The notes beneath the pieces were generated by a model, which worked only from the letters and a program-made list of their open reading frames with translations, searched no databases and was not told the origin of the DNA. From positions 1 through 64,000 of the forward strand of contig JALGSV010000011.1 of assembly GCA_029821755.1 (NCBI GenBank): a stretch of 64,000 nucleotides of DNA, read 5' to 3'. Position numbers and translations under genes: made by a program. Positions 16,251-24,708 of this stretch are shown here, piece by piece. Source of the DNA: Candidatus Zipacnadum vermilionense. GTDB lineage: Bacteria > Armatimonadota > Zipacnadia > Zipacnadales > Zipacnadaceae. Position 1 is the stretch's first letter. Each line of letters opens with the position of its first letter.

Positions 16251-17132
16251 CTAGCGCATCTGCAGGTCCACTCGCAACGTTCTCCCGCGGGCGATGCTGA
16301 CGCGGGCGAGGTTGGCGTAGTTACTGCCGTTGAGGCTGAACTGCAGCGAGTCGCCTACCGGATTCCAATCCTGGTCAGCGTAATACAGGCGCAGGGCGTG
16401 GTTGCCGGCAAGAACACTGGGGATGGCGAAGGCGCCATCGTACGTGGAGACCTCCCCCAGCGCGAGCGGTCCCAGTGGGCCCAGCAAGAAGACGCCCAGG
16501 ACGGTGTCCTCCGGCGGGATCACCGGCCGGCCGCGGCGGTTCAATACCCGCCCCGACAGGGAGCCGGGGACGGGGTTGCGGCTCGGGGAGACCGCGGCAA
16601 AGATCACGGGCCGCATGGCCCAGGTGCCACCGCTCCGGCGGATCGAGGCCGCCGCCATGAAGTCGAGCAGCACCGTGGTGGTCTGGCCCTGCTCCACCAC
16701 CACGGCGCCGTGGGCCAGGCGGGCGGTGACCGTGGGCCCGCGCGGGAGGGTGAGATTGTGTTGAGCGCCGCCGACCATGCGTATCCAGTTGTCGCCCCGG
16801 TAGTTGGAAAGCGTCAGGCGGATGGTGTTGTAGTTACCCACCGGCACCTTCAGTTCGCCCAAAAGGAGGGGCCGGCGGGCCAGGGCGGGGAGGTCAATGT
16901 CCACCGGCAGGTCAGCGCCGCGCACCAGGGCCACGGAGCGGCCGGAGTCGTTGAACACTTCCACGGAGTCCAAGCGCACATGCACCTCGGCGATGTCTGG
17001 CGCGGGGATGTCGGTGAGCATCAGGCGCAGGCGGGTCTCGTTTCCTCCGCCGAAATCACAACCACTGAGAACAGGCAGCAGCAGCGCCATCAGGGCGAGC
17101 AGGGCCAGAGCAAGGAGCAGGTTGCGGGTCAT
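16251..17132 (-). CDS. DUF4382-like lipoprotein
   Basis: A 293-aa exported lipoprotein. The start at 17132 is set by AGGAGGT seven bases upstream and gives a clean lipoprotein signal ending LPVLSGC. The mature part begins with RLRLMLTDIPAPDIAEVHVRLDSVEVF, the pattern of DUF4382 domains, then a second domain (about 190-290) rich in beta-strand patterns with PGSLSGRVLNRRG, like a carboxypeptidase-regulatory or Ig-like fold. Function unknown, probably a surface protein of the outer membrane or cell wall. Confidence 0.75.
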   Translation of the reverse strand: MTRNLLLALALLALMALLLPVLSGCDFGGGNETRLRLMLTDIPAPDIAEVHVRLDSVEVFNDSGRSVALVRGADLPVDIDLPALARRPLLLGELKVPVGNYNTIRLTLSNYRGDNWIRMVGGAQHNLTLPRGPTVTARLAHGAVVVEQGQTTTVLLDFMAAASIRRSGGTWAMRPVIFAAVSPSRNPVPGSLSGRVLNRRGRPVIPPEDTVLGVFLLGPLGPLALGEVSTYDGAFAIPSVLAGNHALRLYYADQDWNPVGDSLQFSLNGSNYANLARVSIARGRTLRVDLQMR

Positions 17133-17192
17133 GCAGGTACCTCCTGAACAGATGATAGGTCGTCCCGGCCGCACCGCGGGCCCGGGGCGAGC

Positions 17193-18080
17193 TCAGACCC
17201 GATCTTGCAGGTACTCCAGAAACTGCGCCGCGCAGTGATCAAGGTTCTCCAGGCTGCCGCCGCCCTGGAGCGGCGAGCACATCTCGTAGGCGACGTAGCC
17301 GTCGTAGCCGCCCTCACGCAAGGTCCCGAGAAAGGCCTCGTAGTCCACCAACCCCTCGCCCATCGGCACGGCCTGCACGGCGGGAGTCTGGGGGTCGTAG
17401 TTGACCAGTTGGGGCCGGTAGACAAACCGGGGGCGGTAGAGGTAGTCGGCGCAGGTGGTCCAGACGGTCAGCGGAGCCAGCTTGGCGGCGGCGGTCGCCA
17501 GATCGTCGCCGTGGAGCGTGGGCGTCCAGGCGTCGAAGGCGGCGCGGCAGTTGGGCTCGTCGATCTCGACCAGCAGGTTGTAGAGGGCTTCGTAGTGGCA
17601 AGCGAAGTCATGGTGGTTCTGGACGGCTAGAGTGCAGCCATAGTCGGCGGCGCGGCGGGCACATTCGCGTAGGGCAGTAACGCAGCGCTCACGGGTCTGG
17701 TCCAGGGTGAGCGCCGGGTCCTGGTAGCCGGTGAAGAGGCGGAGGATCGAGCCCCCCAGGGCCTGGGCGAGGCGGGCGAGTTCGGTGACGTAAGCGACCT
17801 GCATTTCGACGAGAGGGATATCGGGATGGGTCGCGTCCGCGGTGAAGTTGGTGTAGCCGGCCAGGCAGCCGACACTGACGCCGCTCTCCTCCAGCACGCC
17901 CCGCAGGGCCGCCAGCGTATCGGGGGAGGTGTCCAGCACCGACAGATGCGGGCGCTTGGCCATGATCATGACGGCGTCATAGCCGAGCTTACCGGCGCGG
18001 CGGATGACCTCCGGCAGGTCCAGCCGGGCCTGGCCGGGCCAGACGCCGGCGTAGGAGACGGTGTGGAGAGCGGTCTGCAT
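17193..18080 (-). CDS. Sugar phosphate isomerase/epimerase-like TIM barrel
   Basis: A 295-aa xylose-isomerase-like TIM-barrel protein. Metal-site candidates are the His/Asp/Glu residues in LAVQNHHDF, AAFDAWTPTLHG and YVAYEMCSPLQGGGS. The start at 18080 follows GGGGTG and removes an unconserved 24-residue extension. The gene begins 25 bp after the stop of the small antitoxin-like gene and may be cotranscribed with it by chance. Substrate unknown. Confidence 0.82.
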   Translation of the reverse strand: MQTALHTVSYAGVWPGQARLDLPEVIRRAGKLGYDAVMIMAKRPHLSVLDTSPDTLAALRGVLEESGVSVGCLAGYTNFTADATHPDIPLVEMQVAYVTELARLAQALGGSILRLFTGYQDPALTLDQTRERCVTALRECARRAADYGCTLAVQNHHDFACHYEALYNLLVEIDEPNCRAAFDAWTPTLHGDDLATAAAKLAPLTVWTTCADYLYRPRFVYRPQLVNYDPQTPAVQAVPMGEGLVDYEAFLGTLREGGYDGYVAYEMCSPLQGGGSLENLDHCAAQFLEYLQDRV

Positions 18081-18105
18081 TTCTGGCACCCCGTGGCAAA
18101 GGCGG

Positions 18106-18276
18106 TCAGGCGGTATTGCGCTTAGCGCGCAGCTTGCGGACGCGTTCCCCAAAGGCCCGATTGGCTTCCTGCCAGTAGGCCAGTCGCTCCTCGAAGGTCA
18201 TGTTCCTCGTCTCTTCGTAGATGCGCCTCCCAGCCTCGTGTTGCATCTCCACGCAGTCAAACTTCTTCTTCCTCAT
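18106..18276 (-). CDS. 56-aa putative antitoxin partner of the PIN-domain protein
   Basis: A short gene below common length cut-offs. It encodes 56 residues starting MRKKKFDCVEMQHEAG, followed by RRIYEETRNMTFEERLAYWQ and a basic tail, predicted as one long helical stretch. Its ATG overlaps the 3' end of the PIN-domain gene by 20 bp. Small proteins beginning with a K-rich FDCVxMxxxA pattern are, to my knowledge, common next to toxin genes; I infer an antitoxin role from this and from the overlap. The order toxin-then-antitoxin is the reverse of most VapBC pairs. Confidence 0.65.
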   Translation of the reverse strand: MRKKKFDCVEMQHEAGRRIYEETRNMTFEERLAYWQEANRAFGERVRKLRAKRNTA

Positions 18277-18733
18277 ATCGTACCACCTCTGCCGGCGAAT
18301 GGATTGCCAGAGGGCCGAAGCCCTCCAGCGCGTTCACCGCGTTGTACAGGGGCATCTTCTCCGCATGCACGATGTGCTTGAAGTTCCAGTTGACGATCAT
18401 GTCACACCGCCCGGCTGTGGCTAGAGCGACGTGCATCGCGTCATCGGTCCATCTCTCACTCAGGATCCCCGCGCGTAGGTACGCGTCGTGCAGCCGCAAC
18501 ACCTGATCGTCAAGGTACAGGGTCTCAACCACCTGCACAAAGCCGTCTAGCCAATCCCGCACGTGTTCCGGACTTCGGTCTATCTCCCTAGCGTCCACTG
18601 GAGAGCTGACCAAAACGAACCTCCCCTCCCGTACCTGCTCGAAGAAGAGGCGACTAATGAGATCAAATCCGTCGTCGAACACGCCGCCGTATACCGATGA
18701 ATCGGCGTGTACTCGTTTGGGCTGGCTGGTCAC
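18257..18733 (-). CDS. PIN-domain ribonuclease, VapC-like toxin
   Basis: A 158-aa PIN-domain protein. The first catalytic Asp is D11 in RVHADSSVYGG, later acidic residues are in WTDDAMHVALA and CDMIVNWNFKHI, the standard PIN finish. The start is GTG 18733, chosen because GAGAAGG lies 9 bases upstream and a clear promoter is found at 18813-18841; the open frame extends farther upstream but through the promoter. It overlaps the 56-aa partner gene. Likely a type II toxin that cleaves RNA. Confidence 0.8.
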   Translation of the reverse strand: MTSQPKRVHADSSVYGGVFDDGFDLISRLFFEQVREGRFVLVSSPVDAREIDRSPEHVRDWLDGFVQVVETLYLDDQVLRLHDAYLRAGILSERWTDDAMHVALATAGRCDMIVNWNFKHIVHAEKMPLYNAVNALEGFGPLAIHSPAEVVRYEEEEV

Positions 18734-18812
18734 AGTTGTTGCCCTTCTCAGCCTGCTGATGAGTGTCAGGCGACGGCGGTGCTCGGCATCAAGGAGTGCT
18801 GTTCCCGTATCT

Positions 18813-18841
18813 ATTATAGAACCACCGGCCCCGAGCGGCAA
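18813..18841 (-). promoter_or_regulatory. Promoter of the PIN toxin pair
   Basis: On the minus strand TTGCCG (18841-18836) and a perfect TATAAT (18818-18813) are 17 bp apart. The transcript would start near 18806, 73 bases before the GTG start of the PIN gene. Confidence 0.6.
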
Positions 18842-18916
18842 GGCGGCGGAGGAGGCGCAAGGAGGGAACTGCCGACCCGATGGCGCATTCACGTGAGAAC
18901 ATCCAAGGAGGCGCTG

Positions 18917-19987
18917 ATGACCGCACGCGAGATCTTCCTGCGTACGATGAGATACGAGCCGGTGGAGCGGCCGCTGGTGATTGCTCTGGAGCCCTATGAG
19001 CAGTACGGCGTGGACCGCTGGCGGGAGCAGGGGCTGCCGGCGGGGCAGTCGCCTGAGCGGGCGCTGGGGATGGACCGGCTGGAGCTGGTGCCGGTTTCCT
19101 TCAGCTCGCTACCGGACTGGGAGACGCGAGTGATCGCCGAGGACGACGAGTACATCACCGAGGTGGGGTGGCTGGGAGCGACCATCAAGCGCCGCAAGGA
19201 CGCGCCGGGGATGTACTACGGCCATGTGGACCACGCGGTCAAGACGCGGCAGGACTGGGAAGAGTGCAAGTGGCGCTTCCGAGCCGAGACCGAGGGGCGG
19301 TTGCCGGCGGATCTGGACGCCCTGGCCGCCCAACTGGAGGCCTCCGACCAACCGGTGGGGCTGCACGTTTTCCCCTTCTTCATGCGGCTGGGGTTCTACC
19401 TGATGGGGATGGAGCGGTTCCTGACCGCCTTCCATGAGGAGCCGGACCTGATGCATGACATGTTCGGCTTCTGGGGCGAATTCGTGCTGGAGACGCTGCG
19501 GCCGCTACTGGGGAAAGTGCGGCTGGACTTTGTGACCTTCGCCGAGGACCTGGCCTATACGAAAGCGCCGCACATTTCGCCGCGAGTCTACGAGGAGTTC
19601 TGGCTGCCGTACCAGGACCCGATCGTGGAGGCGCTGCACGGGGCGGGGGTGCCGATGGTGTGTGAGTGGTCGGCGGGGAACCTGGAGCCGCTGCTGCCGC
19701 TGATGTTGGACCACGGGATTAACTGCACCTGGCCGCTGGAACGCCAAGCAGGGATGGACGCGTATGCGGTGCGGAGCAAGTACGGCCGGGATCTGCGCCT
19801 GGGCGGGGGCTTCCCCAAGGAGGCGCTAATCGCCGGGCCGGAGGCGGTGGACCGGGAGATTGAGCGGCTGCGGCCGCTGATGGAGGAGGGCGGGTTCGTC
19901 CCGGCGTTGGACGACATGGTCCCGCCGGAGGTGCCGTGGGCGACGTATCGGCATTATGTGGAGAGGATGAAGAGCTTGCGGTGGTAG
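18917..19987 (+). CDS. URO-D-like (uroporphyrinogen decarboxylase family) protein 1
   Basis: A 356-aa TIM-barrel protein of the URO-D/methyltransferase superfamily. It opens TAREIFLRTMRYEPVERPLV, the usual family start, and has the late run LRLGGGFPKEALIAG, matching the GGI/GGF-xx-xxL ending of the barrel. The HemE substrate-binding start motif is absent, so it is not the haem enzyme. Such proteins often act as corrinoid-dependent methyltransferases, but no clear Cys/His zinc site is obvious here. ATG 18917 has AAGGAG upstream. First gene of a cluster with a glycyl radical enzyme and two more URO-D paralogues. Confidence 0.82.
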   Translation: MTAREIFLRTMRYEPVERPLVIALEPYEQYGVDRWREQGLPAGQSPERALGMDRLELVPVSFSSLPDWETRVIAEDDEYITEVGWLGATIKRRKDAPGMYYGHVDHAVKTRQDWEECKWRFRAETEGRLPADLDALAAQLEASDQPVGLHVFPFFMRLGFYLMGMERFLTAFHEEPDLMHDMFGFWGEFVLETLRPLLGKVRLDFVTFAEDLAYTKAPHISPRVYEEFWLPYQDPIVEALHGAGVPMVCEWSAGNLEPLLPLMLDHGINCTWPLERQAGMDAYAVRSKYGRDLRLGGGFPKEALIAGPEAVDREIERLRPLMEEGGFVPALDDMVPPEVPWATYRHYVERMKSLRW

Positions 19988-20031
19988 TCGAGAGTCGAAT
20001 GTCGGGAGTGGGGAGAGTTGAGGGATTGAAG

Positions 20032-22311
20032 ATGTCGTTTGAGGACGAGCGGGCAGGATTCGAGAAGGAGCTGGAGGAGTATTACGCCACCTACCCCAGC
20101 GACTTGAGCGCGCTGGAGGCGGAGCTGCACGCGCTTAGCGCGGGGCATCCGGAGTGGCGGCCGGCGCAACGGAAAGCTGCCGCGTATGGGGTGCTGGCGG
20201 AGCGCTGTCGGGTGCGGGTGTTCCGGCACTTCCCCTTCTACTTCGAGATGGATACGGGCCGGAGAAGGACGGACCTGGGGGAGGGCGGGGTCGGCGGGTG
20301 GATGAAGCGCGAGCCGTTCGGGCAAGCGTTGGGGGCGCAGGGCGTGGCCTGGTGGAAGCCGTGCGAGGAGAGCGGGCTGTCCATCGGCTGGCCGGTGCTG
20401 GATGATAACCACCATTGTATCGGTAACGACAACGTCTTCCGGGGCGGGCTGAACGGGCTAGTTCGGGAGGCGGAGAAGCGGCTGCGAACGGTGCAGCCTC
20501 ACCCCCTTCCCCCTCTCTTGGCAGGAGAGGGGGAAGCAGGACGGGAGCGGGCGTTCCTGGAGGCGGCTATCGCCGGGAATCAGGCGTTGATCAGGATCGC
20601 CGAGCGCTTCGCGGAGGAGGCGGAGCGGCGGCGGACGGAGGAGACCGACCCGGCGGTGCGAAGGAGGCTGGAGAGGATAGTCGCCGCGGCGCGGCGGGTA
20701 CCGGGTGAGCCGCCCGCCACTTTCTACGAAGCCCTCAATACGCTGCTGTTCATGCGCGAAGTCACCCAGGAGTTGGAGAGTAACGGCAATAGCATCCTGG
20801 GGCACCTGGACCGAATTTTGTGGCCCTACTATGAGCGGGACCGGGCGGAGGGGCGGATCACCCGCGAGGAGGCCCAGGACCTGCTGCGCTTCTTCCTGGC
20901 CTTCCACGATGTACGCTTCGGGATGCGCGAACAGCGGTCGCATTACGGGACGAATACCACAGTGGTGATCGGCGGCTGCGACACGAGTGGGACGCCGCTA
21001 TTCAACGATCTGACCCAGATGATCGTGGAGGTATACCGCGAGCTGCGGTTGGTAGACCCCAAGCTCAATGCGCGGGTGTCGCGGGAGCATCCCGCCGAGT
21101 ACCTCGACCTGTTGGCCGACCTCATCGCCTCCGGCAATAAGGCCCTGGCCCTCTTCAACGACGAGGTGATCATTGAGGCTAACGTGAAGGTGGGCAAGGC
21201 GCGGGAGGACGCGCGGCTGTACGTGGGCGGGGGCTGCCAGGAGAACCTGCTGGAGAACACGGAGATAAACAGCCGGGCCACGATCTACCTAAACCTGGCG
21301 CACGTGCTGCTGATGGGCTTCTTCCCGGAGCAGTGGGCGTGGTTCGCCGAGCGGGAGGGGCTGGTCCTGGAGAGGTACGAGGGGACGCGGAGCTTCGCGG
21401 ACCTCTACGGAGCGTTCCTGCACAATCTCGCGACGGTGGTGGGGACGCACATTGATCAGCGCAACCGGACGGAGGCGGAGGGCGGGCAGTACAACCCCTG
21501 CCCACTGCATTCCTCCACGATCAGCGACTGCCTGGCGAAGGCGCGGGACATGATGGCGGGAGGGGCGCGCTACAGCTTTGGGAGCGTCGCTCTGACCGGC
21601 GTAGGGACGCTGGTGGACTCGCTGTTCGCGCTGAAGGAGGTCGTCTGGGAGCGAGGGGAGGCCTCCCTGGAGCGCTTCCGGGAGAGACTCGCCGCCGACT
21701 TCGCGGGGGAGGAGACCTTCCGGCAGTACCTGGTGAATCGCGTGGCGAAGTTCGGGCAGGAGGACGAGGCCATCCGCACCTTCTCCACGCGGGTCTTTGC
21801 CGACCTGGCGCGGGTTTGCTCAGGGCAGTCCAATACGCGAGGCGGAGTTTACGAGGCCAGCCTCTTCTCCTTTCGCACCTTCGCGGGGATGGGCGTGCGT
21901 ACGGGGGCGACTCCCGACGGGCGACGCGCCGGCGACCACCTCTCCCCCGGCATGAGCCCCAGCCTGCTGGCCCTGGGGGAGCGCTGCGGGGTGGCGCAGG
22001 TGCTGCGGGCACTGGAGCCGCTGGCCTTGACGCTGTACCCGGTGGTGGCGGTGCTGGATGTGAAGATCCCGGCGGTCCCGGGAGGGTGCCGGGCGGAACT
22101 GCTGACGCCGGTGATCCGGCGCTTCCTGGAGATCGGCGGCTCGGTGCTGCAGATTAACTGCGTGGACCCGGCATTGCTGATCGAGGCCAAGGCGCATCCG
22201 GAGCGGCATCGGGATCTGGTGGTGCGAGTGAGCGGATATAGCTCGTACTTCAACACGCTGCCGGCGGAAGTGCAGGATGAGGTGATTGAGAGGACGCTGG
22301 TGGAGGTGTAG
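20032..22311 (+). CDS. Glycyl radical enzyme of the pyruvate formate-lyase family
   Basis: A 759-aa member by length and ending. The thiyl Cys is C402 in GGGCQEN, a single Cys rather than the Cys-Cys pair of true pyruvate formate-lyase. The radical Gly is G735 in RVSGYSSYF. In other families the residue after Cys and Glu helps set the reaction; here the C-Q-E-N context does not match the choline, glycerol or 4-hydroxyphenylacetate enzymes that I know, so the substrate is unknown. No radical-SAM activase gene is nearby. Residues about 156-168 are encoded by a dispersed repeat (20497-20534) inserted in frame. The ATG at 20032 was chosen by homology of the start; the ribosome site is weak. Confidence 0.85.
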   Translation: MSFEDERAGFEKELEEYYATYPSDLSALEAELHALSAGHPEWRPAQRKAAAYGVLAERCRVRVFRHFPFYFEMDTGRRRTDLGEGGVGGWMKREPFGQALGAQGVAWWKPCEESGLSIGWPVLDDNHHCIGNDNVFRGGLNGLVREAEKRLRTVQPHPLPPLLAGEGEAGRERAFLEAAIAGNQALIRIAERFAEEAERRRTEETDPAVRRRLERIVAAARRVPGEPPATFYEALNTLLFMREVTQELESNGNSILGHLDRILWPYYERDRAEGRITREEAQDLLRFFLAFHDVRFGMREQRSHYGTNTTVVIGGCDTSGTPLFNDLTQMIVEVYRELRLVDPKLNARVSREHPAEYLDLLADLIASGNKALALFNDEVIIEANVKVGKAREDARLYVGGGCQENLLENTEINSRATIYLNLAHVLLMGFFPEQWAWFAEREGLVLERYEGTRSFADLYGAFLHNLATVVGTHIDQRNRTEAEGGQYNPCPLHSSTISDCLAKARDMMAGGARYSFGSVALTGVGTLVDSLFALKEVVWERGEASLERFRERLAADFAGEETFRQYLVNRVAKFGQEDEAIRTFSTRVFADLARVCSGQSNTRGGVYEASLFSFRTFAGMGVRTGATPDGRRAGDHLSPGMSPSLLALGERCGVAQVLRALEPLALTLYPVVAVLDVKIPAVPGGCRAELLTPVIRRFLEIGGSVLQINCVDPALLIEAKAHPERHRDLVVRVSGYSSYFNTLPAEVQDEVIERTLVEV
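20497..20534 (+). repeat. Intragenic copy of the CCTCACCCC repeat within the glycyl radical enzyme gene
   Basis: CCTCACCCCCTTCCCCCT, CTCTTGGCAGGAGAGGGGGA: this is the same palindromic unit found between genes at 22369, 23550, 26182 and 30265 and in the lipoprotein gene at 43266. Here it is translated as PHPLPPLLAGEGEAG without breaking the frame. Confidence 0.8.
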
Positions 22312-22368
22312 GGAGGGAATTACCCCGATGTGCTACGTTGGTTGCCGGGCGAGGCGCGGTAGATAGCG

Positions 22369-22463
22369 CCTCACCCCCCTGCTCCCCTGCCCCCTCTCCC
22401 TCGCTTGGCTCGGGAGCAGGGGGGGTCTGAGGCCAGCGCGGGCTAGCAAGCCCGCGCCACGCG
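22369..22463 (+). repeat. Composite palindromic repeat, copy 1
   Basis: A CCTCACCCCCCTGC unit whose outer arms CCCCCCTGCTCCC and GGGAGCAGGGGGG can form a 13-bp stem is followed by the second unit GCGCGGGCT-AGCA-AGCCCGCGC and CACGCG. The same two-unit order recurs at 23550-23628 and 26182-26257. It fills most of the gap before the second URO-D gene. Confidence 0.75.
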
Positions 22464-22482
22464 TATCGACAGAGGTTTGCCG

Positions 22483-23544
22483 ATGCATCAACAGATGGCG
22501 GAGATTCTGCTGAACGCCTATGCCCATCCCGAGCGGAGGGCGTTCTTCTATACGTTCATGGGGCGGACGGAGACGGGGAGCGAGCGGCTCAACGCGATGC
22601 CGTACTGGGACTGGAATCCCCAGCCACCGGTGCAGCTGCCGGAGGGGGCGCCGCCGTGTGGGACGCAGTCCATGGCGCTGGACTTTGGGTGTCCGCCGCT
22701 CATCACCAGCGACGGGCGGGAATGGTGCGAGCCGCTCATTCACGATCCGGCCCAAGTGAAAGATATCGAGGTCCCGGACGTGGCGCAGGGACGCATCGGG
22801 GCGCAGGTGAAGTATCTACGGCGGGTGGCCGAGGCGCTGCCAGAGGGACACACCCACCACCTGTGGGCCCCGCTGGCGCCGCTGGGTATAGCGGAGTTGA
22901 TGTGGGACAACTCCTTCTACACAGCGCTGATCGAGCGCCCGGACGCCGTACACGAACTGCTGGACAAGATCACACAGTACATCATCCGCGGCAACCAGGC
23001 CGCTCATGAGGCGCTCGGCCGGGAGCACGTCAACCCCACCGCCTGCCCGCCTCTATGGTGCCGCACACCAGGGTACTACATCTCCGACGATACGATGTGT
23101 CTGCTCTCGCCGGAGATGCACCGGGAGTTCAGCGTCCCCTACATCAACCGCATCACCGCGGCCACCGGGCCGATGCACTACCATTCTTGTACCTGGAGGC
23201 CGCAGTACTTCGATAACCTCCACCAACTGGAGAACGTGATAGTTTTCAACTGGAATCCGGGCAACTCCGAGGACCCGGCGGTGATTATGCGGGAGTTCGC
23301 CGGGAAGGCGGTGCTCGCGCCACATATCGTGCACCGGATGCACCGGGATGGGGATGTGCTGAAGTGGAAGCCGGACTTCGCCGACGAGTATGAGTTCTTC
23401 AAGTACTTCCTGGACAACCGGCCGGACAACGGTACGGTATTCGTGTGGTTCAGCAACATCGTGGAGAATGGGCCGGTGATGGACCGCATCTATGACCTGC
23501 TGCATGCGGAAGGGCTGACACCACAGGCGCAGGGGCTGGCGTGA
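22483..23544 (+). CDS. URO-D-like protein 2
   Basis: A 353-aa URO-D superfamily protein. The centre has THHLWAPLAPLGIAELMWDN and the barrel end has HYHSCTWRPQYFDN, where URO-D proteins have their conserved H-(S/C)-D/C segment; this His/Cys combination could bind a metal. The start is ATG 22483 with AGAGG upstream; a TTG two codons earlier is possible. It lies between two composite repeats and before a third URO-D gene. Substrate unknown. Confidence 0.8.
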   Translation: MHQQMAEILLNAYAHPERRAFFYTFMGRTETGSERLNAMPYWDWNPQPPVQLPEGAPPCGTQSMALDFGCPPLITSDGREWCEPLIHDPAQVKDIEVPDVAQGRIGAQVKYLRRVAEALPEGHTHHLWAPLAPLGIAELMWDNSFYTALIERPDAVHELLDKITQYIIRGNQAAHEALGREHVNPTACPPLWCRTPGYYISDDTMCLLSPEMHREFSVPYINRITAATGPMHYHSCTWRPQYFDNLHQLENVIVFNWNPGNSEDPAVIMREFAGKAVLAPHIVHRMHRDGDVLKWKPDFADEYEFFKYFLDNRPDNGTVFVWFSNIVENGPVMDRIYDLLHAEGLTPQAQGLA

Positions 23545-23549
23545 GGGGG

Positions 23550-23628
23550 CCTCACCCCCCTGCCCCCTCCCCTGGCAAGAGAGGGCGTAGCAGAGGAGAG
23601 GGCGGGCTGGAAGGCCCGCCCCACGCGG
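23550..23628 (+). repeat. Composite palindromic repeat, copy 2
   Basis: The CCTCACCCCCCTGCCCCC unit is followed by GGCGGGCTGGAAGGCCCGCC and CCACGCGG. It lies between the stop of URO-D 2 and the start of URO-D 3, and ends 9 bases before the start codon. Confidence 0.75.
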
Positions 23629-23637
23629 AGGACATCC

Positions 23638-24708
23638 ATGGCCGCGACAATGACCAAACGCGAACGGGTGGAGGCGGCGCTGGAGCGGCAGGAAACTGAC
23701 CGGGTGCCGGTATATGACCTGCTGCTGAGCGACGCGGTAATCACCCACTTCACCGGGCAGCTCGCACCGGTGGGTGATGAGGGCAGGCGGCTGCGGCTGC
23801 GGGCGATCGCCCAATGCCTGGACATGACCCGCGCGGCGGCGTATGGCCCGGCGGAGCCGGGGGACTGGACCGATGAGGACGGATTCGTGCACAACCGGGA
23901 GCGCTGGACCGGCGGTGGCCTGCGGAGTCGGCCCTTCCACGACGAGGCGGGGGCGCGGGAATGGCTGGGGAAGGCGATCGCGCGGCTGCGGGAGCCGTTC
24001 GAGGCGCGGGCGCATGGCGAGGCCTTCCGGGAGCACTGGGACCTGATGCGGAAAGAGCTCGGGGATGATACGGTGGTGTTGAATGGGGAGACGGGAACGG
24101 GGCTGGATGACGTGCGGTACATGCTGGGGCTGGAGCTATTCTCCTACCTGGCGGTGGATGCGCCGGAGATGATCTCGGAGTACCTGGAGTTGGCCACCGA
24201 CCGGGAGGTGGCCAAGATTCATGCGATTGCGAACCGGGAGCTGTCGCCGTGCGCGATGACCTTTGGGGATATCGCCTGTAAGGGGCGGCTGCTACACTCG
24301 CCGGCGTGGCTGCAGCGGGAATTCTTCCCGCGCCTGCGCCGACTGAATGACGCCTGGCATGAGCATGGGATCAAGTGCCTGTTTCACTCCGACGGCTACC
24401 TGATGGAGATCATGCCCGAGCTGATAGAGACGGGGATAGACGGGCTGAACCCGATTGAGACGGTGGCGGGAATGGACCTGGGGGAGGTCAAGCGGCTCTA
24501 CGGGGACCGGCTGTTTTTGACCGGGGGGATAGACATCAGCCAGCTCATGGCGCTGGGGACAGTCGAGCAGGTGCGGGAAGCGTGTCGGGAGGCGATAACG
24601 GTGGCTTCGCCGGGGTACTTCCTGGGATCCACCACCGAGATAGACGACGGGGCGAAGCTGGAGAACGTGCTGGCGATGTGGGAAGTGAGCCGGGAGGCCA
24701 TATGCTGA
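23638..24708 (+). CDS. URO-D-like protein 3 (MtaA/CmuA-type methyltransferase family)
   Basis: A 356-aa URO-D superfamily protein starting TMTKRERVEAALERQETDRVP, the standard opening of this family. Later landmarks are DIACKGRLLHSPAWLQREFFPRLR, CLFHSDGYLMEIMPELIETGIDGLNPIE, and FLTGGIDISQLMALGT. The HSDG run replaces the H-x-C zinc motif of MtaA, so a zinc methyltransferase role is doubtful. Its stop overlaps the ATG of the MttB-family gene, so the two are coupled and probably act together. Confidence 0.85.
   Translation: MAATMTKRERVEAALERQETDRVPVYDLLLSDAVITHFTGQLAPVGDEGRRLRLRAIAQCLDMTRAAAYGPAEPGDWTDEDGFVHNRERWTGGGLRSRPFHDEAGAREWLGKAIARLREPFEARAHGEAFREHWDLMRKELGDDTVVLNGETGTGLDDVRYMLGLELFSYLAVDAPEMISEYLELATDREVAKIHAIANRELSPCAMTFGDIACKGRLLHSPAWLQREFFPRLRRLNDAWHEHGIKCLFHSDGYLMEIMPELIETGIDGLNPIETVAGMDLGEVKRLYGDRLFLTGGIDISQLMALGTVEQVREACREAITVASPGYFLGSTTEIDDGAKLENVLAMWEVSREAIC

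Noticed and set aside
16158-17147. A 329-codon plus-strand frame
   Set aside because: Antisense to the DUF4382 lipoprotein, which has a signal peptide and a ribosome site.
18811-18820. Bidirectional promoter serving both the PIN gene and URO-D 1
   Set aside because: CTATTATAG is nearly symmetric, but no -35 box is seen for the plus strand at the right distance.
23638-24708. HemE (haem biosynthesis) identity for the URO-D genes
   Set aside because: The N-terminal substrate-binding motif of HemE is missing in all three, and they are too divergent from each other to be haem enzymes.
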